Assembly: GCA_039819065.1 (NCBI GenBank)
Contig: JBCBSS010000141.1
Location: 1-21,246 of the forward strand
Direction of reading: 5' to 3'
DNA length: 21,246 bases
Origin: JBCBSS01 sp039819065
Lineage (GTDB): Bacteria; Bacteroidota; Bacteroidia; Cytophagales; Cyclobacteriaceae
The notes under the pieces are model-generated. The model was not told where the DNA came from. It worked only from the letters and a program-made list of their open reading frames with translations, and searched no databases. The position numbers and the translations under genes were made by a program. Of this stretch, positions 6,697-15,062 are shown one piece after another (positions within the stretch are counted from its first letter, which is position 1; each line of letters starts with the position of its first letter).

Positions 6697-6933
6697 CTAG
6701 TCTTGGTTAACTGATCTGATCAGCTTGATAATGATCCCTGCTAGTGACAGCATAACAAACAAAAGCATAAAGGCAGGAATGCGAAGGTGTAGGTACTGGT
6801 CAAGTTCATAACCTAGCCATCCCGCCACTCCAATAGTGACCAACATTTGAAAGGCTAGGTTAGAATACTTTAAATACTGATTAGAAGTTCTTTGCTCTTT
6901 CTTTGAAAGCTCCTTGTTTTCCGGCTTGTCCAT
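6697..6933 (-). CDS. AtpZ/AtpI-family ATP synthase accessory protein
   Basis: A 78-residue protein with a charged N-terminus (about 1-22, rich in Lys/Glu) and two membrane helices, the first with FQMLVTIGVAGWLGYELDQYL, which matches the AtpZ/AtpI (formerly 'gene 1') family: a glycine-rich helix followed by G-x-x-[LI]D. In other bacteria these proteins support c-ring assembly or Mg2+ uptake for the synthase. ATG at 6931-6933 is chosen; an in-frame GTG at 6939 would add two residues. The gene overlaps the end of the bactofilin gene by 53 bases in another frame, and its stop is one base before the next GTG. Confidence 0.8.
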   Translation of the reverse strand: MDKPENKELSKKEQRTSNQYLKYSNLAFQMLVTIGVAGWLGYELDQYLHLRIPAFMLLFVMLSLAGIIIKLIRSVNQD

Positions 6934-7318
6934 TTTCACCGATCTTAATTTCCTGAAGCTTTACGCCCATTTTACATCCACCATTAAAAGTAGCTCCTGA
7001 TTCTACCACAAGCTTATTGGTAGTCACATCGCCATGGATTACCGAAGTGGGTTTTAAGGTAAGTACATCGGAAACTTCCATATTTCCTTTTACTTCACCT
7101 TCTACATCTGCATTTTGAGCAAGGATATTGCCTTCAACATGGGAAGATGGCCCTAAAAATAGTTTTGACTTGGTGGTGATATTACCAACCACTTTACCAT
7201 CAATTCTAATGTTTCCGAAAGTCTCGATATTACCTTCTAAGAGCGTTCCTTTTCCGATTTGATTGGTTGATTTGGTTTTTTCTTCTGCCACCTTGTGATC
7301 TTCTTTTGAGCTGAACAT
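6881..7318 (-). CDS. Bactofilin (polymer-forming cytoskeletal protein)
   Basis: A 145-residue protein. The central part (about 22-125) is the glycine- and valine-rich right-handed beta-helix typical of bactofilins: IGKGTLLEGNIETFGNIRIDG, then repeats such as VVGNITTKSKLFLG and VEGNILAQNADVEGEVKGN. Short charged tails lie at both ends. Bactofilins polymerise without nucleotide near the membrane and position cell-wall enzymes. Here the gene lies 17 bases after an M23 endopeptidase, a pairing known in other bacteria to shape the cell. The C-terminal tail overlaps atpZ by 53 bases. AAGGGA lies about 8 bases before the ATG, a weak ribosome-binding site. Confidence 0.92.
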   Translation of the reverse strand: MFSSKEDHKVAEEKTKSTNQIGKGTLLEGNIETFGNIRIDGKVVGNITTKSKLFLGPSSHVEGNILAQNADVEGEVKGNMEVSDVLTLKPTSVIHGDVTTNKLVVESGATFNGGCKMGVKLQEIKIGENGQAGKQGAFKERAKNF

Positions 7319-7335
7319 TATATTATCCCTTAACT

Positions 7336-8202
7336 TTAGAATGAAACAAAATCTTCAGGATTTACGGAGTTACCGTTAATCCATAGTTCGAAGTGTAAGT
7401 GCGGTCCATCGGTAAATTCTCCGCTGTTCCCAACACTTGAAATTATTTCCCCTGCACTTACAAAATTACCAACTTTTTCGAACAAAACCGCATTGTGCTT
7501 GTAGACTGAAATCAAATTACCGCGATGCTGAACAGCAATGACGTGACCTGAATCCTGAGTCCATGATGCGAAGATGACGGTACCATCTGCCACACACTTG
7601 ACAGGCTCGTTCTTCTTGGTCACTATATCCACACCCAAATGTCCTTTACGGTAGTCATAGGCCGCTGATACATACCCAGTGATAGGGGAAAAAAGAAAAA
7701 CCTCTTGAAGGTCCTCAAAATTGCTAGTACTATAGGTTAAAAAAGAAACATTAGATTCTTCGAATTCCTGCCTGAAAATAGAATCTATGGGTGACGGGGT
7801 ATTAATAACGTCGTTATTTACAACCCTTACCTCCCTCTCACCTGAAACAAATGTTGGCTGGCCGGTTAGCAGCGTATCACCGCTTATAATTCGTTTAAGG
7901 TTATTGATCACCGTGTCTTTCTTTGTCATCTCATACCTGAGCACATCCACTTGCTCAGTAAGGTCTATGAGCTTCTTATCAGCCTCTAGTTGGGCGTGGC
8001 GAGGATCGAACCATTGTGATAATAGCGTCTCTACCAAAAACAGGCTCAATAGCATGAGGAAAACGAATAGAAGCAAAGAAAAAAGTATAACTTTGGCGTA
8101 GTTAAAGCTGAATGTGGTTTTCTCAGCAAAGTTCTCCTCATTTCTTATAATGAGCAGATACTTTGTGACTAACCAGCTTGATAAAGTTTTTCTAGACCTC
8201 AA
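7336..8202 (-). CDS. M23 (LytM-type) zinc endopeptidase, membrane-anchored
   Basis: A 288-residue protein predicted to cut peptidoglycan cross-links in the periplasm. A cytoplasmic N-terminus (about 1-35, with LLIIRNEENFAEKT) leads to one membrane helix (about 38-61) and a coiled-coil-like stretch (70-105). The LytM domain (about 170-285) has an intact set of metal and catalytic residues: H188xxxD192 in GHLGVDI, H236 in YKHN, and H268/H270 in GPHLHFELW. The only usable start is TTG at 8200-8202: an in-frame stop lies five codons upstream and the next ATG is inside the membrane helix. It is the first gene of the minus-strand train and probably works with the bactofilin behind it. Confidence 0.92.
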   Translation of the reverse strand: MRSRKTLSSWLVTKYLLIIRNEENFAEKTTFSFNYAKVILFSLLLFVFLMLLSLFLVETLLSQWFDPRHAQLEADKKLIDLTEQVDVLRYEMTKKDTVINNLKRIISGDTLLTGQPTFVSGEREVRVVNNDVINTPSPIDSIFRQEFEESNVSFLTYSTSNFEDLQEVFLFSPITGYVSAAYDYRKGHLGVDIVTKKNEPVKCVADGTVIFASWTQDSGHVIAVQHRGNLISVYKHNAVLFEKVGNFVSAGEIISSVGNSGEFTDGPHLHFELWINGNSVNPEDFVSF

Positions 8203-8221
8203 TTGAACCGTTCTTTAATTT

Positions 8222-8278
8222 AACGCAAAAATAGAGATATTAGCCTATTATTGTATTGAGTACGAAGGTTTTTGCGTT
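8222..8278. repeat. 10-base inverted repeat in the divergent promoter region
   Basis: AACGCAAAAA (8222-8231) and TTTTTGCGTT (8269-8278) are perfect inverted copies separated by 37 bases, lying symmetrically between the two divergent TTG-started genes. Each arm reads TTTTTGCGTT towards its own gene, and its TTTG matches the core of the Bacteroidota -7 element. The distance from that G to the start codon is similar on both sides (24 and 28 bases). It may be paired promoters or a shared regulator site. Confidence 0.55.
8226..8233 (-). promoter_or_regulatory. Putative promoter -7 box of the M23-bactofilin-atp train
   Basis: The minus strand reads TATTTTTG, matching TAnnTTTG, and ends 24 bases before the TTG start of the M23 peptidase. 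No convincing -33 TTTG is seen at the expected distance. The plus-strand counterpart (8267-8274, GGTTTTTG) lacks the TA half, so the sprE promoter is less clear. Confidence 0.4.
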
Positions 8279-8301
8279 TAAGTACATAAAAATCAGATAT
8301 T

Positions 8302-10872
8302 TTGATCTTTAAGAAGTATAGGCAGTCAGCCGCCTTTATTTGCTATATCAGCCTTGTATTACTGATGTCTTGTTCTGCAGAAAGAAAGAACATGGTGAGC
8401 AAGACTTTTCATAATACCACTGCTAGATATAACGCTTATTATTATGCCAAAGAAAGAATTAAGGAGATCGAGGGAATCATTGACGAGAGTGTGGTTAATG
8501 ATTACAATGAGATCCTGAATATTTATCCCAAAATTGATTCCTCTCTTGCCAAATCCTATACTACACAAATAGAAGATTGTATTAAAAAAGCCTCCATTGC
8601 TATACAGCGACACCCTAATAGTAAATGGGTGGATGACAGTTATAATGCCATTGGATTGGCCCGCTTTTACAGCCTCGACTATGTCAATGCCATTGATACT
8701 TACAAGTTCGTCAATGTCAACAGTGAAAACGATGATGCGCGCCATAAGGCCCTGGTCAGGTTGATTAGAACCTTTGTGGATTTTGAAGAAGAAAATAATG
8801 CTATAGCGGTTTCGGATTTTCTAAAAAAAGAAAAGCTGAACAACGAGAATCTCAAGGACTTATATCTGAACCGAGCCTACCTGTATCAGACAAGGGATGA
8901 TCTGGACAATATGGTCAGGAACCTCGTATTGGCTGCCCCTTTGATGAGCAAGAGCGATGGAAGAGCCCGTATATACTTTATCATCGGTCAGATATACCAA
9001 AAACTAGGTTTTGAATCTCAAGCTTATAACAACTATAAAAAGTGCTTAGCAAGCAATCCCGAGTATGAGTTATACTTCTATGCACGATTGAATATTGCAC
9101 AGGTTACCGAACTCTCAAAGAATAGTGATGTCAAAAGTGTCCGTCGACATTTTGTCAAACTTCTTAAGGACAAAAAAAACCGAGAGTTTAAGGATAAGAT
9201 CTATTACGAAATGGCCGAGTTCGAAGCCAAACAAGGTAACTTGGCAGAAGCAGTAGAATTCTATCGATCATCAGTCGCAGCAAGTGTTAATAATAACCTG
9301 CAAAAAGGACGCTCCTACCTCAAGCTAGGTATTATTCATTTTGATTCTTTAAAGCAATATGAACTGGCCCAGGCATACTATGACAGTACAGTTAACACAT
9401 TGCCTAAAGATTATGATGACTATGAATTGATAAAAGAGCGTAAAGAAATCCTTGACAATTTCGTTACTCAGATTAATACTATTCAGCTTCAGGATAGTTT
9501 ATTGAGTCTGGCCGAAATGGATTCTTCCGCATTGATGACACTGATCAATGATCAACTAAAGGCTAAAGAGATTGAGCAGGCGGAACAAACCAAGAAGAAT
9601 CAAAGAAGATCGAATAACTTTAACAGCCCTTTTGATAATACTGGACTCAATCAAATTGGTAGTTCTACCTGGTATTTTGGCAACCCGTCAGCTGTTTCTA
9701 TAGGGCAAAATGAGTTTAACAGAAGGTGGGGCACCAGAGTATTAGAAGATAATTGGCGTAGATCCAATAAGACCACATCTGCCAACGATGCTGGGCAAAC
9801 TGCCGACAATCAAGGCAATAGTGACGAGGAGCAAAATGCTAACGGTCAATCTCAAGGTAATGGTACTTCTGAAGCAGAACGACTTTTTGCTCAGGTTCCT
9901 AGAACAGAATCACAAAAACAGCAAGCGCTCACCAAGGTAGAAAACGCTTATTATAATCTAGGCAATATCTATAATTTCGATCTGAACGAGAAGGATAATG
10001 CCAGTTCCACTTTTGAGACATTACTTAAAAGATTTCCTGAAACAGAGTATGAACCTGAGGTTCTTTATTTGCTATACTTAATCTATAATGAGTCGAATCC
10101 GACTCTGGCTGAGGAATGTAAAAGAAAAATAATCAACGAATACCAGAATACAAAGTACGGTAAACTGTTGATCAACCCAGAATATGCACTAGAAGGTACA
10201 GCCACCAGTACCCGGCTTAAAGCTATCTATGAGCAAGCTTATAACTTCTTTGAAAGAAACCAACTAGACTCGGCTTTATCCCAAGTTCACCATGGACTAA
10301 ATGATTTCCCTGAGACAATTTTCACCCCTCGCTTAAAACTTCTTGAAGTACTAATTGTGGGGAAGACTCAAGATATTTACAAGTATCAATATGAATTGTC
10401 TCAGTTTATAGAAACCAATCCGGATAGCGACCTTAAGCCTTACGCAGAGACGCTACTGCAGGCGTCCAAAGATTTTCAGGAGAGCCAATTACAGGCTAAA
10501 GGGATTTCTTTCATTAAGTTTTTTAAACAGGAGCATTACTTTGTTCTACTTTATGACAAGAGTAGTAAATCAGTAGATAAGATGACTGCTGAAATTGAAT
10601 CATTTAATGAGAGTAAATTCGGTGATATTAGTCTCAGCGTTCAGAATCTCAGCTTTGATGAAGAGAACTCAATCATCTTCGTCTCCGGTCTTGTAGATGT
10701 CCTCACCGCTTCAGCTTATTATGGTAAATTCGAAGATGATAAAATCATAACATCAAACTTTCCAAATCTGAAAATTCGTAAGTTTGTTATTACCAAGGAC
10801 AATTTTGGTATTTTCTATCAAAACCAGGCGTTAGATAACTATCTGACATTTTTCCGAGAACACTACCAATGA
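8302..10872 (+). CDS. sprE: SprE/PorW-like T9SS lipoprotein with TPR repeats
   Basis: An 856-residue protein of the type IX secretion and gliding system. It starts at TTG 8302 (an in-frame stop lies four codons upstream and no ATG fits). This gives a lipoprotein signal peptide ending LLMSC with the lipidated cysteine at 24, followed by SAERKNMVSKTFHNTTARYN, which is characteristic of SprE/PorW. Tetratricopeptide-like helices cover about 90-400 and 545-700. Between them lie the conserved WYFGN...RRWGTRVLEDNWRRS block (457-488) and a Gly/Asn/Gln-rich linker (about 490-525). Loss of SprE in Flavobacterium or PorW in Porphyromonas blocks T9SS secretion. Its stop overlaps the next gene's start by ATGA. 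Confidence 0.9.
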   Translation: MIFKKYRQSAAFICYISLVLLMSCSAERKNMVSKTFHNTTARYNAYYYAKERIKEIEGIIDESVVNDYNEILNIYPKIDSSLAKSYTTQIEDCIKKASIAIQRHPNSKWVDDSYNAIGLARFYSLDYVNAIDTYKFVNVNSENDDARHKALVRLIRTFVDFEEENNAIAVSDFLKKEKLNNENLKDLYLNRAYLYQTRDDLDNMVRNLVLAAPLMSKSDGRARIYFIIGQIYQKLGFESQAYNNYKKCLASNPEYELYFYARLNIAQVTELSKNSDVKSVRRHFVKLLKDKKNREFKDKIYYEMAEFEAKQGNLAEAVEFYRSSVAASVNNNLQKGRSYLKLGIIHFDSLKQYELAQAYYDSTVNTLPKDYDDYELIKERKEILDNFVTQINTIQLQDSLLSLAEMDSSALMTLINDQLKAKEIEQAEQTKKNQRRSNNFNSPFDNTGLNQIGSSTWYFGNPSAVSIGQNEFNRRWGTRVLEDNWRRSNKTTSANDAGQTADNQGNSDEEQNANGQSQGNGTSEAERLFAQVPRTESQKQQALTKVENAYYNLGNIYNFDLNEKDNASSTFETLLKRFPETEYEPEVLYLLYLIYNESNPTLAEECKRKIINEYQNTKYGKLLINPEYALEGTATSTRLKAIYEQAYNFFERNQLDSALSQVHHGLNDFPETIFTPRLKLLEVLIVGKTQDIYKYQYELSQFIETNPDSDLKPYAETLLQASKDFQESQLQAKGISFIKFFKQEHYFVLLYDKSSKSVDKMTAEIESFNESKFGDISLSVQNLSFDEENSIIFVSGLVDVLTASAYYGKFEDDKIITSNFPNLKIRKFVITKDNFGIFYQNQALDNYLTFFREHYQ

Positions 10873-13187
10873 AAAAACTTAAGGAGTTCTTTCTAAAGGA
10901 AAGGAAAAAATTCAAACTGGCTTTAAGAGTTCTGTGGATAGCTTTTATTGCCATCGTGATTATGGTTCCAACCTATTTCTGGGCGGTAAGCGTTGATTTG
11001 GGTGGTCTTTTCGGGGGCATGCCAAGTCTTAGGGCACTCGAAAACCCGGAAAACGACCTATCCTCAGAGCTTATCTCCGCAGATGGCGTTTCACTTGGTC
11101 GTTATTGGCGATACAATCGAAGCCAAGCCACGTACGATGAGCTATCACAAGAGCTGGTAACTACTCTTTTAAGTTCTGAAGATCATCGTTTTCATGATCA
11201 TTCTGGCGTAGATCCTAAAGGACTGACGAGAGCCATCGTAGGACAGTTAACCTTCAGTAAAAAGGGTGGAGGGAGTACTATTACCATGCAGTTAGCAGAA
11301 AACCTCTTCAACACCATGACCGAGAATGAAGGCTCTTTATACTCGTGGGGCATATTGAAGGGGTTGATCATAAAAACGAAAGAGTGGATTATAGCCGCAC
11401 AGTTGGAAAAGAACTTTACCAAAGAAGAGATCATTGCCATGTATTTTAATACGGTTTCCTTTGGTAGTAATGCATTCGGCATAAAGGCCGCGGCTGAGAC
11501 TTATTTTGGTAAAACTCCTGCTGAACTTAATTTACAAGAATCTGCAGTGTTGATCGGGCTCTTACAAGGTGTGACCAGGTTCAATCCTAACCGTAATTAT
11601 GATTTATCTTTTAACAAAAGAAATCAGGTGCTGCTTAAAGTAAGGCGATACAGTGATCTAATCAATACGGATGCGGCTTATGATTCTATCATCAATTTGC
11701 CTATAGATTTAAGCCAATACAATGCTGGCGGACAAGACATAAAAGGTTTTGCGAAATACTTTAGAAGTGTCATTAAGAATGATTTAATGGCATGGTGCGA
11801 AGCAAATGGTTACGATTTGTGGGAAGATGGCCTAAAAATATACACTACCATTGATAGTAGAATGCAGCAGTACGCTGAAGAGGCTGTGAACGAGCACATG
11901 CAACAACTTCAGAAGGACTTCAATGAACAGTGGAAAGGTAAAAACCCATGGCGAGATGATAATCAACGCGAAATACCGAACTTTTTAAACCGCCGTATAA
12001 AGCAGACTGCTTTTTATAGGCAATTGGTTAAGAAATATGGCGAAGATTCAGACTCTGTCAACATCGTATTAAATACTCCCAAACCGATGACAGTTTTCTC
12101 ATGGGAAGGGGAGATTGACACTGTACTTAGTCCATTAGATAGTGTAAAGTATTATAAGCATTTCCTTCATACTGGCTTTATGTCTATGGAGCCACAGACA
12201 GGCTATATTAAGGCTTGGGTTGGAGGTATCAACCATAAGTACTTCAAGTACGATCATGTAAGACAAGGTAAGCGTCAGCCTGGTTCAACATTTAAGCCTT
12301 TCGTATATGCTGTTGGGTTAGAATTTGGTTACCCTCCTTGTTACAAACTACCAGACATTTCTCCGCAATTTAAGGTGCCTGACGGGGTTTGGAGACCCAG
12401 AAACTCCGACGGTAAATATGGTACGGGCGAGTTGATGACGATCAGACAAGCGATGGCTAGATCAATCAATTCTATCACCGCACAAATGATGAAAAAGGTT
12501 GATGAAGCCAATGTGGTGAAGTTCGCACATAACGTAGGTATTAAAAGTGAGCTTCAGGCGGTTCCATCTTTGTGTCTAGGTACTGTGGATGTTTCCGTCT
12601 TCGAAATTGTATCCGCATACAGCACTTTCGTAAACTCGGGTATATACACCGAGCCTTATTTTATCACCAAAATCGAGGATAAAAACGGTAATGTGATTCA
12701 GAATTTCGTACCTACGACCAAACAGGCGATTAGTGAAGATTTAGCCTATCAAATGATTTACATGTTGAAAGGCGGAGTCGAAGAGGAAGGGGGTACATCG
12801 AGAGGTTTGAATGCCGAGTTACTAATAGACAATGAGATTGGAGGTAAAACCGGTACAACCAACTCTGCTTCCGATGGATGGTACATGGGTTTAACCAACA
12901 ATCTGGTCTCTGGTGTTTGGGTTGGAGGAGATGAAAGAAGTATACATTTCCGTAATTGGACTTTGGGACAAGGAGCAAAAACCGCAAGGCCGATTTGGGA
13001 AAACTATATGTTGAAGGTTTATGCTGATGAAGAGCTACCTTACGAAAAAGGGCCTTTTTTAAGACCTAAAAGAGGTGTGAGCGTGAGCCTTAATTGCGAT
13101 GAATATTACCCTACCGAATCAGAATCTGATACTACGATTGTCCAACCCCCTACAAAACCATGGAATCCAGATGATGAGACTCTATAA
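10869..13187 (+). CDS. Class A penicillin-binding protein (PBP1A type)
   Basis: A 772-residue bifunctional peptidoglycan synthase. A cytoplasmic basic tail (1-20) and one membrane helix (about 19-41) lead to a GT51 glycosyltransferase domain (about 60-250) with SSEDHRFHDHSG (catalytic E104) and GGSTITMQLAENLF (134-147). The transpeptidase domain (about 430-700) has S473-TF-K476 (nucleophile and lysine), S532-I-N534 and K660-T-G. All active-site motifs are intact. An extra region between the domains (about 340-430) separates them. The four-base ATGA overlap with sprE points to translational coupling, linking wall synthesis with a trans-envelope secretion component. Confidence 0.95.
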   Translation: MKKLKEFFLKERKKFKLALRVLWIAFIAIVIMVPTYFWAVSVDLGGLFGGMPSLRALENPENDLSSELISADGVSLGRYWRYNRSQATYDELSQELVTTLLSSEDHRFHDHSGVDPKGLTRAIVGQLTFSKKGGGSTITMQLAENLFNTMTENEGSLYSWGILKGLIIKTKEWIIAAQLEKNFTKEEIIAMYFNTVSFGSNAFGIKAAAETYFGKTPAELNLQESAVLIGLLQGVTRFNPNRNYDLSFNKRNQVLLKVRRYSDLINTDAAYDSIINLPIDLSQYNAGGQDIKGFAKYFRSVIKNDLMAWCEANGYDLWEDGLKIYTTIDSRMQQYAEEAVNEHMQQLQKDFNEQWKGKNPWRDDNQREIPNFLNRRIKQTAFYRQLVKKYGEDSDSVNIVLNTPKPMTVFSWEGEIDTVLSPLDSVKYYKHFLHTGFMSMEPQTGYIKAWVGGINHKYFKYDHVRQGKRQPGSTFKPFVYAVGLEFGYPPCYKLPDISPQFKVPDGVWRPRNSDGKYGTGELMTIRQAMARSINSITAQMMKKVDEANVVKFAHNVGIKSELQAVPSLCLGTVDVSVFEIVSAYSTFVNSGIYTEPYFITKIEDKNGNVIQNFVPTTKQAISEDLAYQMIYMLKGGVEEEGGTSRGLNAELLIDNEIGGKTGTTNSASDGWYMGLTNNLVSGVWVGGDERSIHFRNWTLGQGAKTARPIWENYMLKVYADEELPYEKGPFLRPKRGVSVSLNCDEYYPTESESDTTIVQPPTKPWNPDDETL

Positions 13188-13211
13188 CATTTAATTTGTT
13201 ATACTCAGCGC

Positions 13212-15005
13212 ATGGATGTTAAGTATTACAAAACTGGTGAGATCAGTACTTTACCTACCAACCCAGGTGTGTATAAGTTCTACAGCGGTGATATGGAACT
13301 TATATATGTTGGAAAGGCCAAGAATATAAAAAAACGTGTCAGTAGCTACTTCTCCAAATCCCATACAATCAATAGAAAAACACGGCGCTTAGTTCATGAA
13401 ATCGTCAACATTGAATGCACTATTACTAATTCGGAGTTTGATTCTCTTCTATTAGAGAATAATTTAATCAAACAGAATCAGCCTAAGTACAACATCCTGC
13501 TCAAGGATGACAAAACCTTTCCATACATCTGCATTCTCAAAGAAAGGTTTCCCCGCATCATTTCGACACGTAAGTATAAACCTGAACAAGGTGAATACTT
13601 TGGCCCTTATTCAAGTGTCGTGGCTATGAATAATGTCCTTGACCTCATTCGTAAACTTTATACTATCCGAACCTGTAAACTTGATCTTTCAGAAAAGAAT
13701 ATTACCGCAGGTAAATTCAAAGTTTGCCTGGAATACCACATAGGCAATTGTCAAGGTCCATGCGTGAATTTGCAATCCGAAGAGGATTATAAAAAAGATA
13801 TTTTATCAGCCAGAGACATACTTAAAGGCAGTCTGAATATCGTTAAGAGCCATTTTAAAGATAGTATGAATGCTGCAGCTGAAGCGCTAGAGTTTGAACG
13901 AGCCCAATACTTCAAGGACAAAATCGATTTATTGGATAAGTTTCAGGCCAAATCCCTCATAGTCAATCCTAAGCTATCGGACATTGATGTGTTCACTATT
14001 ACCAGTGATGAAAGAAAAGCTTTTATCAACTTTCTGCAGGTTAAGAACGGAGCAATTATGCTAACCAAGACCGTGGAAGTAAAAAAGAAACTTGAAGAAG
14101 CTGATGGTGATATTCTCTCGTTTATTGCTTTAGAGCTTCGCAATCAATACGCAAGCTCTAATAGCGAGATACTGTCCAATGTAGAGATTCCTTTGATACC
14201 TGAGGGCGTTACTAATACCATACCTAAGATTGGAGATAAAAGAAAACTAGTCAGTCTTTCATTCAAAAACGCATTAGAATACAAAAGGGATAAAACCAGT
14301 TCTAATCAAGGGCGGCTTAAGAAGAATGAGGCCATTATAGAGCTAAAAAAAGACCTGGAATTACAAACCTTACCTGTTCATATAGAATGTTTTGATAATT
14401 CTAATCTTCAGGGTTCAAACCCTGTCGCTTCCATGGTCTGTTTCAAGAATGGGGTACCCTCCAAAAAGGATTACAGGCATTTCAATATAAAGACGGTCGT
14501 AGGCCCTGATGATTTTGCTTCTATGTATGAAATCGTCACACGCCGCTACAAAAGACTTACAGAAGAGAACCAAACTTTGCCTAACCTAATTGTGATCGAT
14601 GGTGGGAAAGGACAATTAAGCAGTGCCTGTAGTGCTCTTAAAGATTTGGGCATATATGGCTCAATACCAATTATTGGCATTGCCAAAAGGCTAGAGGAAA
14701 TATATTTCCCAGAGGACACCATACCGGTGCATATCAGCAAAAAGTCACAATCCTTAAAACTACTTCAGAGGTTAAGAGATGAAGCACACAGATTTGCCAT
14801 CACCTTTCACCGAAAACAAAGAAGCAAATCTACTTTCAAAACAGAGTTAGATACCATACCAGGAATTGGACCAACAACAATAGCCAAATTGCTGAAAGCA
14901 TTTAAGTCGATCAAAAAAATAAAAGATGCTGAGTTGGTTGAATTGGAGAGTGTTATTGGCCAAGACAAAGCAAAGACGATATATAACACCTTAAACAGAG
15001 ATTAA
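13212..15005 (+). CDS. uvrC: UvrABC excinuclease subunit C
   Basis: This 597-residue nuclease makes both incisions in nucleotide excision repair. The GIY-YIG domain starts at NPGVYKFYSGDMELIYVGKAKNIKKRV (18-43) and makes the 3' cut. Cysteines C155, C172, C180 and C184 match the spacing of the Fe-S cluster ligands known in UvrC. A UVR/UvrB-binding helix pair lies at about 205-245. The RNase H-like domain for the 5' cut has D395 (ECFDNSN), D463 (VIDGGKGQL) and H533 (AITFHRKQRSK). A helix-hairpin-helix (IPGIGPTTIAKLL, about 549-561) ends the protein. It starts at ATG 24 bases after the PBP gene and ends before a bidirectional terminator. Confidence 0.97.
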   Translation: MDVKYYKTGEISTLPTNPGVYKFYSGDMELIYVGKAKNIKKRVSSYFSKSHTINRKTRRLVHEIVNIECTITNSEFDSLLLENNLIKQNQPKYNILLKDDKTFPYICILKERFPRIISTRKYKPEQGEYFGPYSSVVAMNNVLDLIRKLYTIRTCKLDLSEKNITAGKFKVCLEYHIGNCQGPCVNLQSEEDYKKDILSARDILKGSLNIVKSHFKDSMNAAAEALEFERAQYFKDKIDLLDKFQAKSLIVNPKLSDIDVFTITSDERKAFINFLQVKNGAIMLTKTVEVKKKLEEADGDILSFIALELRNQYASSNSEILSNVEIPLIPEGVTNTIPKIGDKRKLVSLSFKNALEYKRDKTSSNQGRLKKNEAIIELKKDLELQTLPVHIECFDNSNLQGSNPVASMVCFKNGVPSKKDYRHFNIKTVVGPDDFASMYEIVTRRYKRLTEENQTLPNLIVIDGGKGQLSSACSALKDLGIYGSIPIIGIAKRLEEIYFPEDTIPVHISKKSQSLKLLQRLRDEAHRFAITFHRKQRSKSTFKTELDTIPGIGPTTIAKLLKAFKSIKKIKDAELVELESVIGQDKAKTIYNTLNRD

Positions 15006-15011
15006 AATAAA

Positions 15012-15035
15012 AAAGGACATCACATGATGTCCTTT
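15012..15035 (+). terminator. Bidirectional terminator between uvrC and gldN
   Basis: AAAGGACATCA (15012-15022) and TGATGTCCTTT (15025-15035) form a perfect stem that would close on a tight loop. T-rich sequence follows on the plus side (CTTTATA), and on the minus side the flanking A-rich bases read as TTTTTTATTTTAA. It lies 7 bases after uvrC and 28 after gldN, so it serves both convergent trains. Confidence 0.88.
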
Positions 15036-15062
15036 CTTTATATCCTTAACTAAAGTGAGATC

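Noticed and set aside
8359..8745. Minus-strand open frame of 128 codons
   Set aside because: It is antisense to the SprE/PorW N-terminus, which has a clear lipobox and family motifs; nothing supports a second gene.
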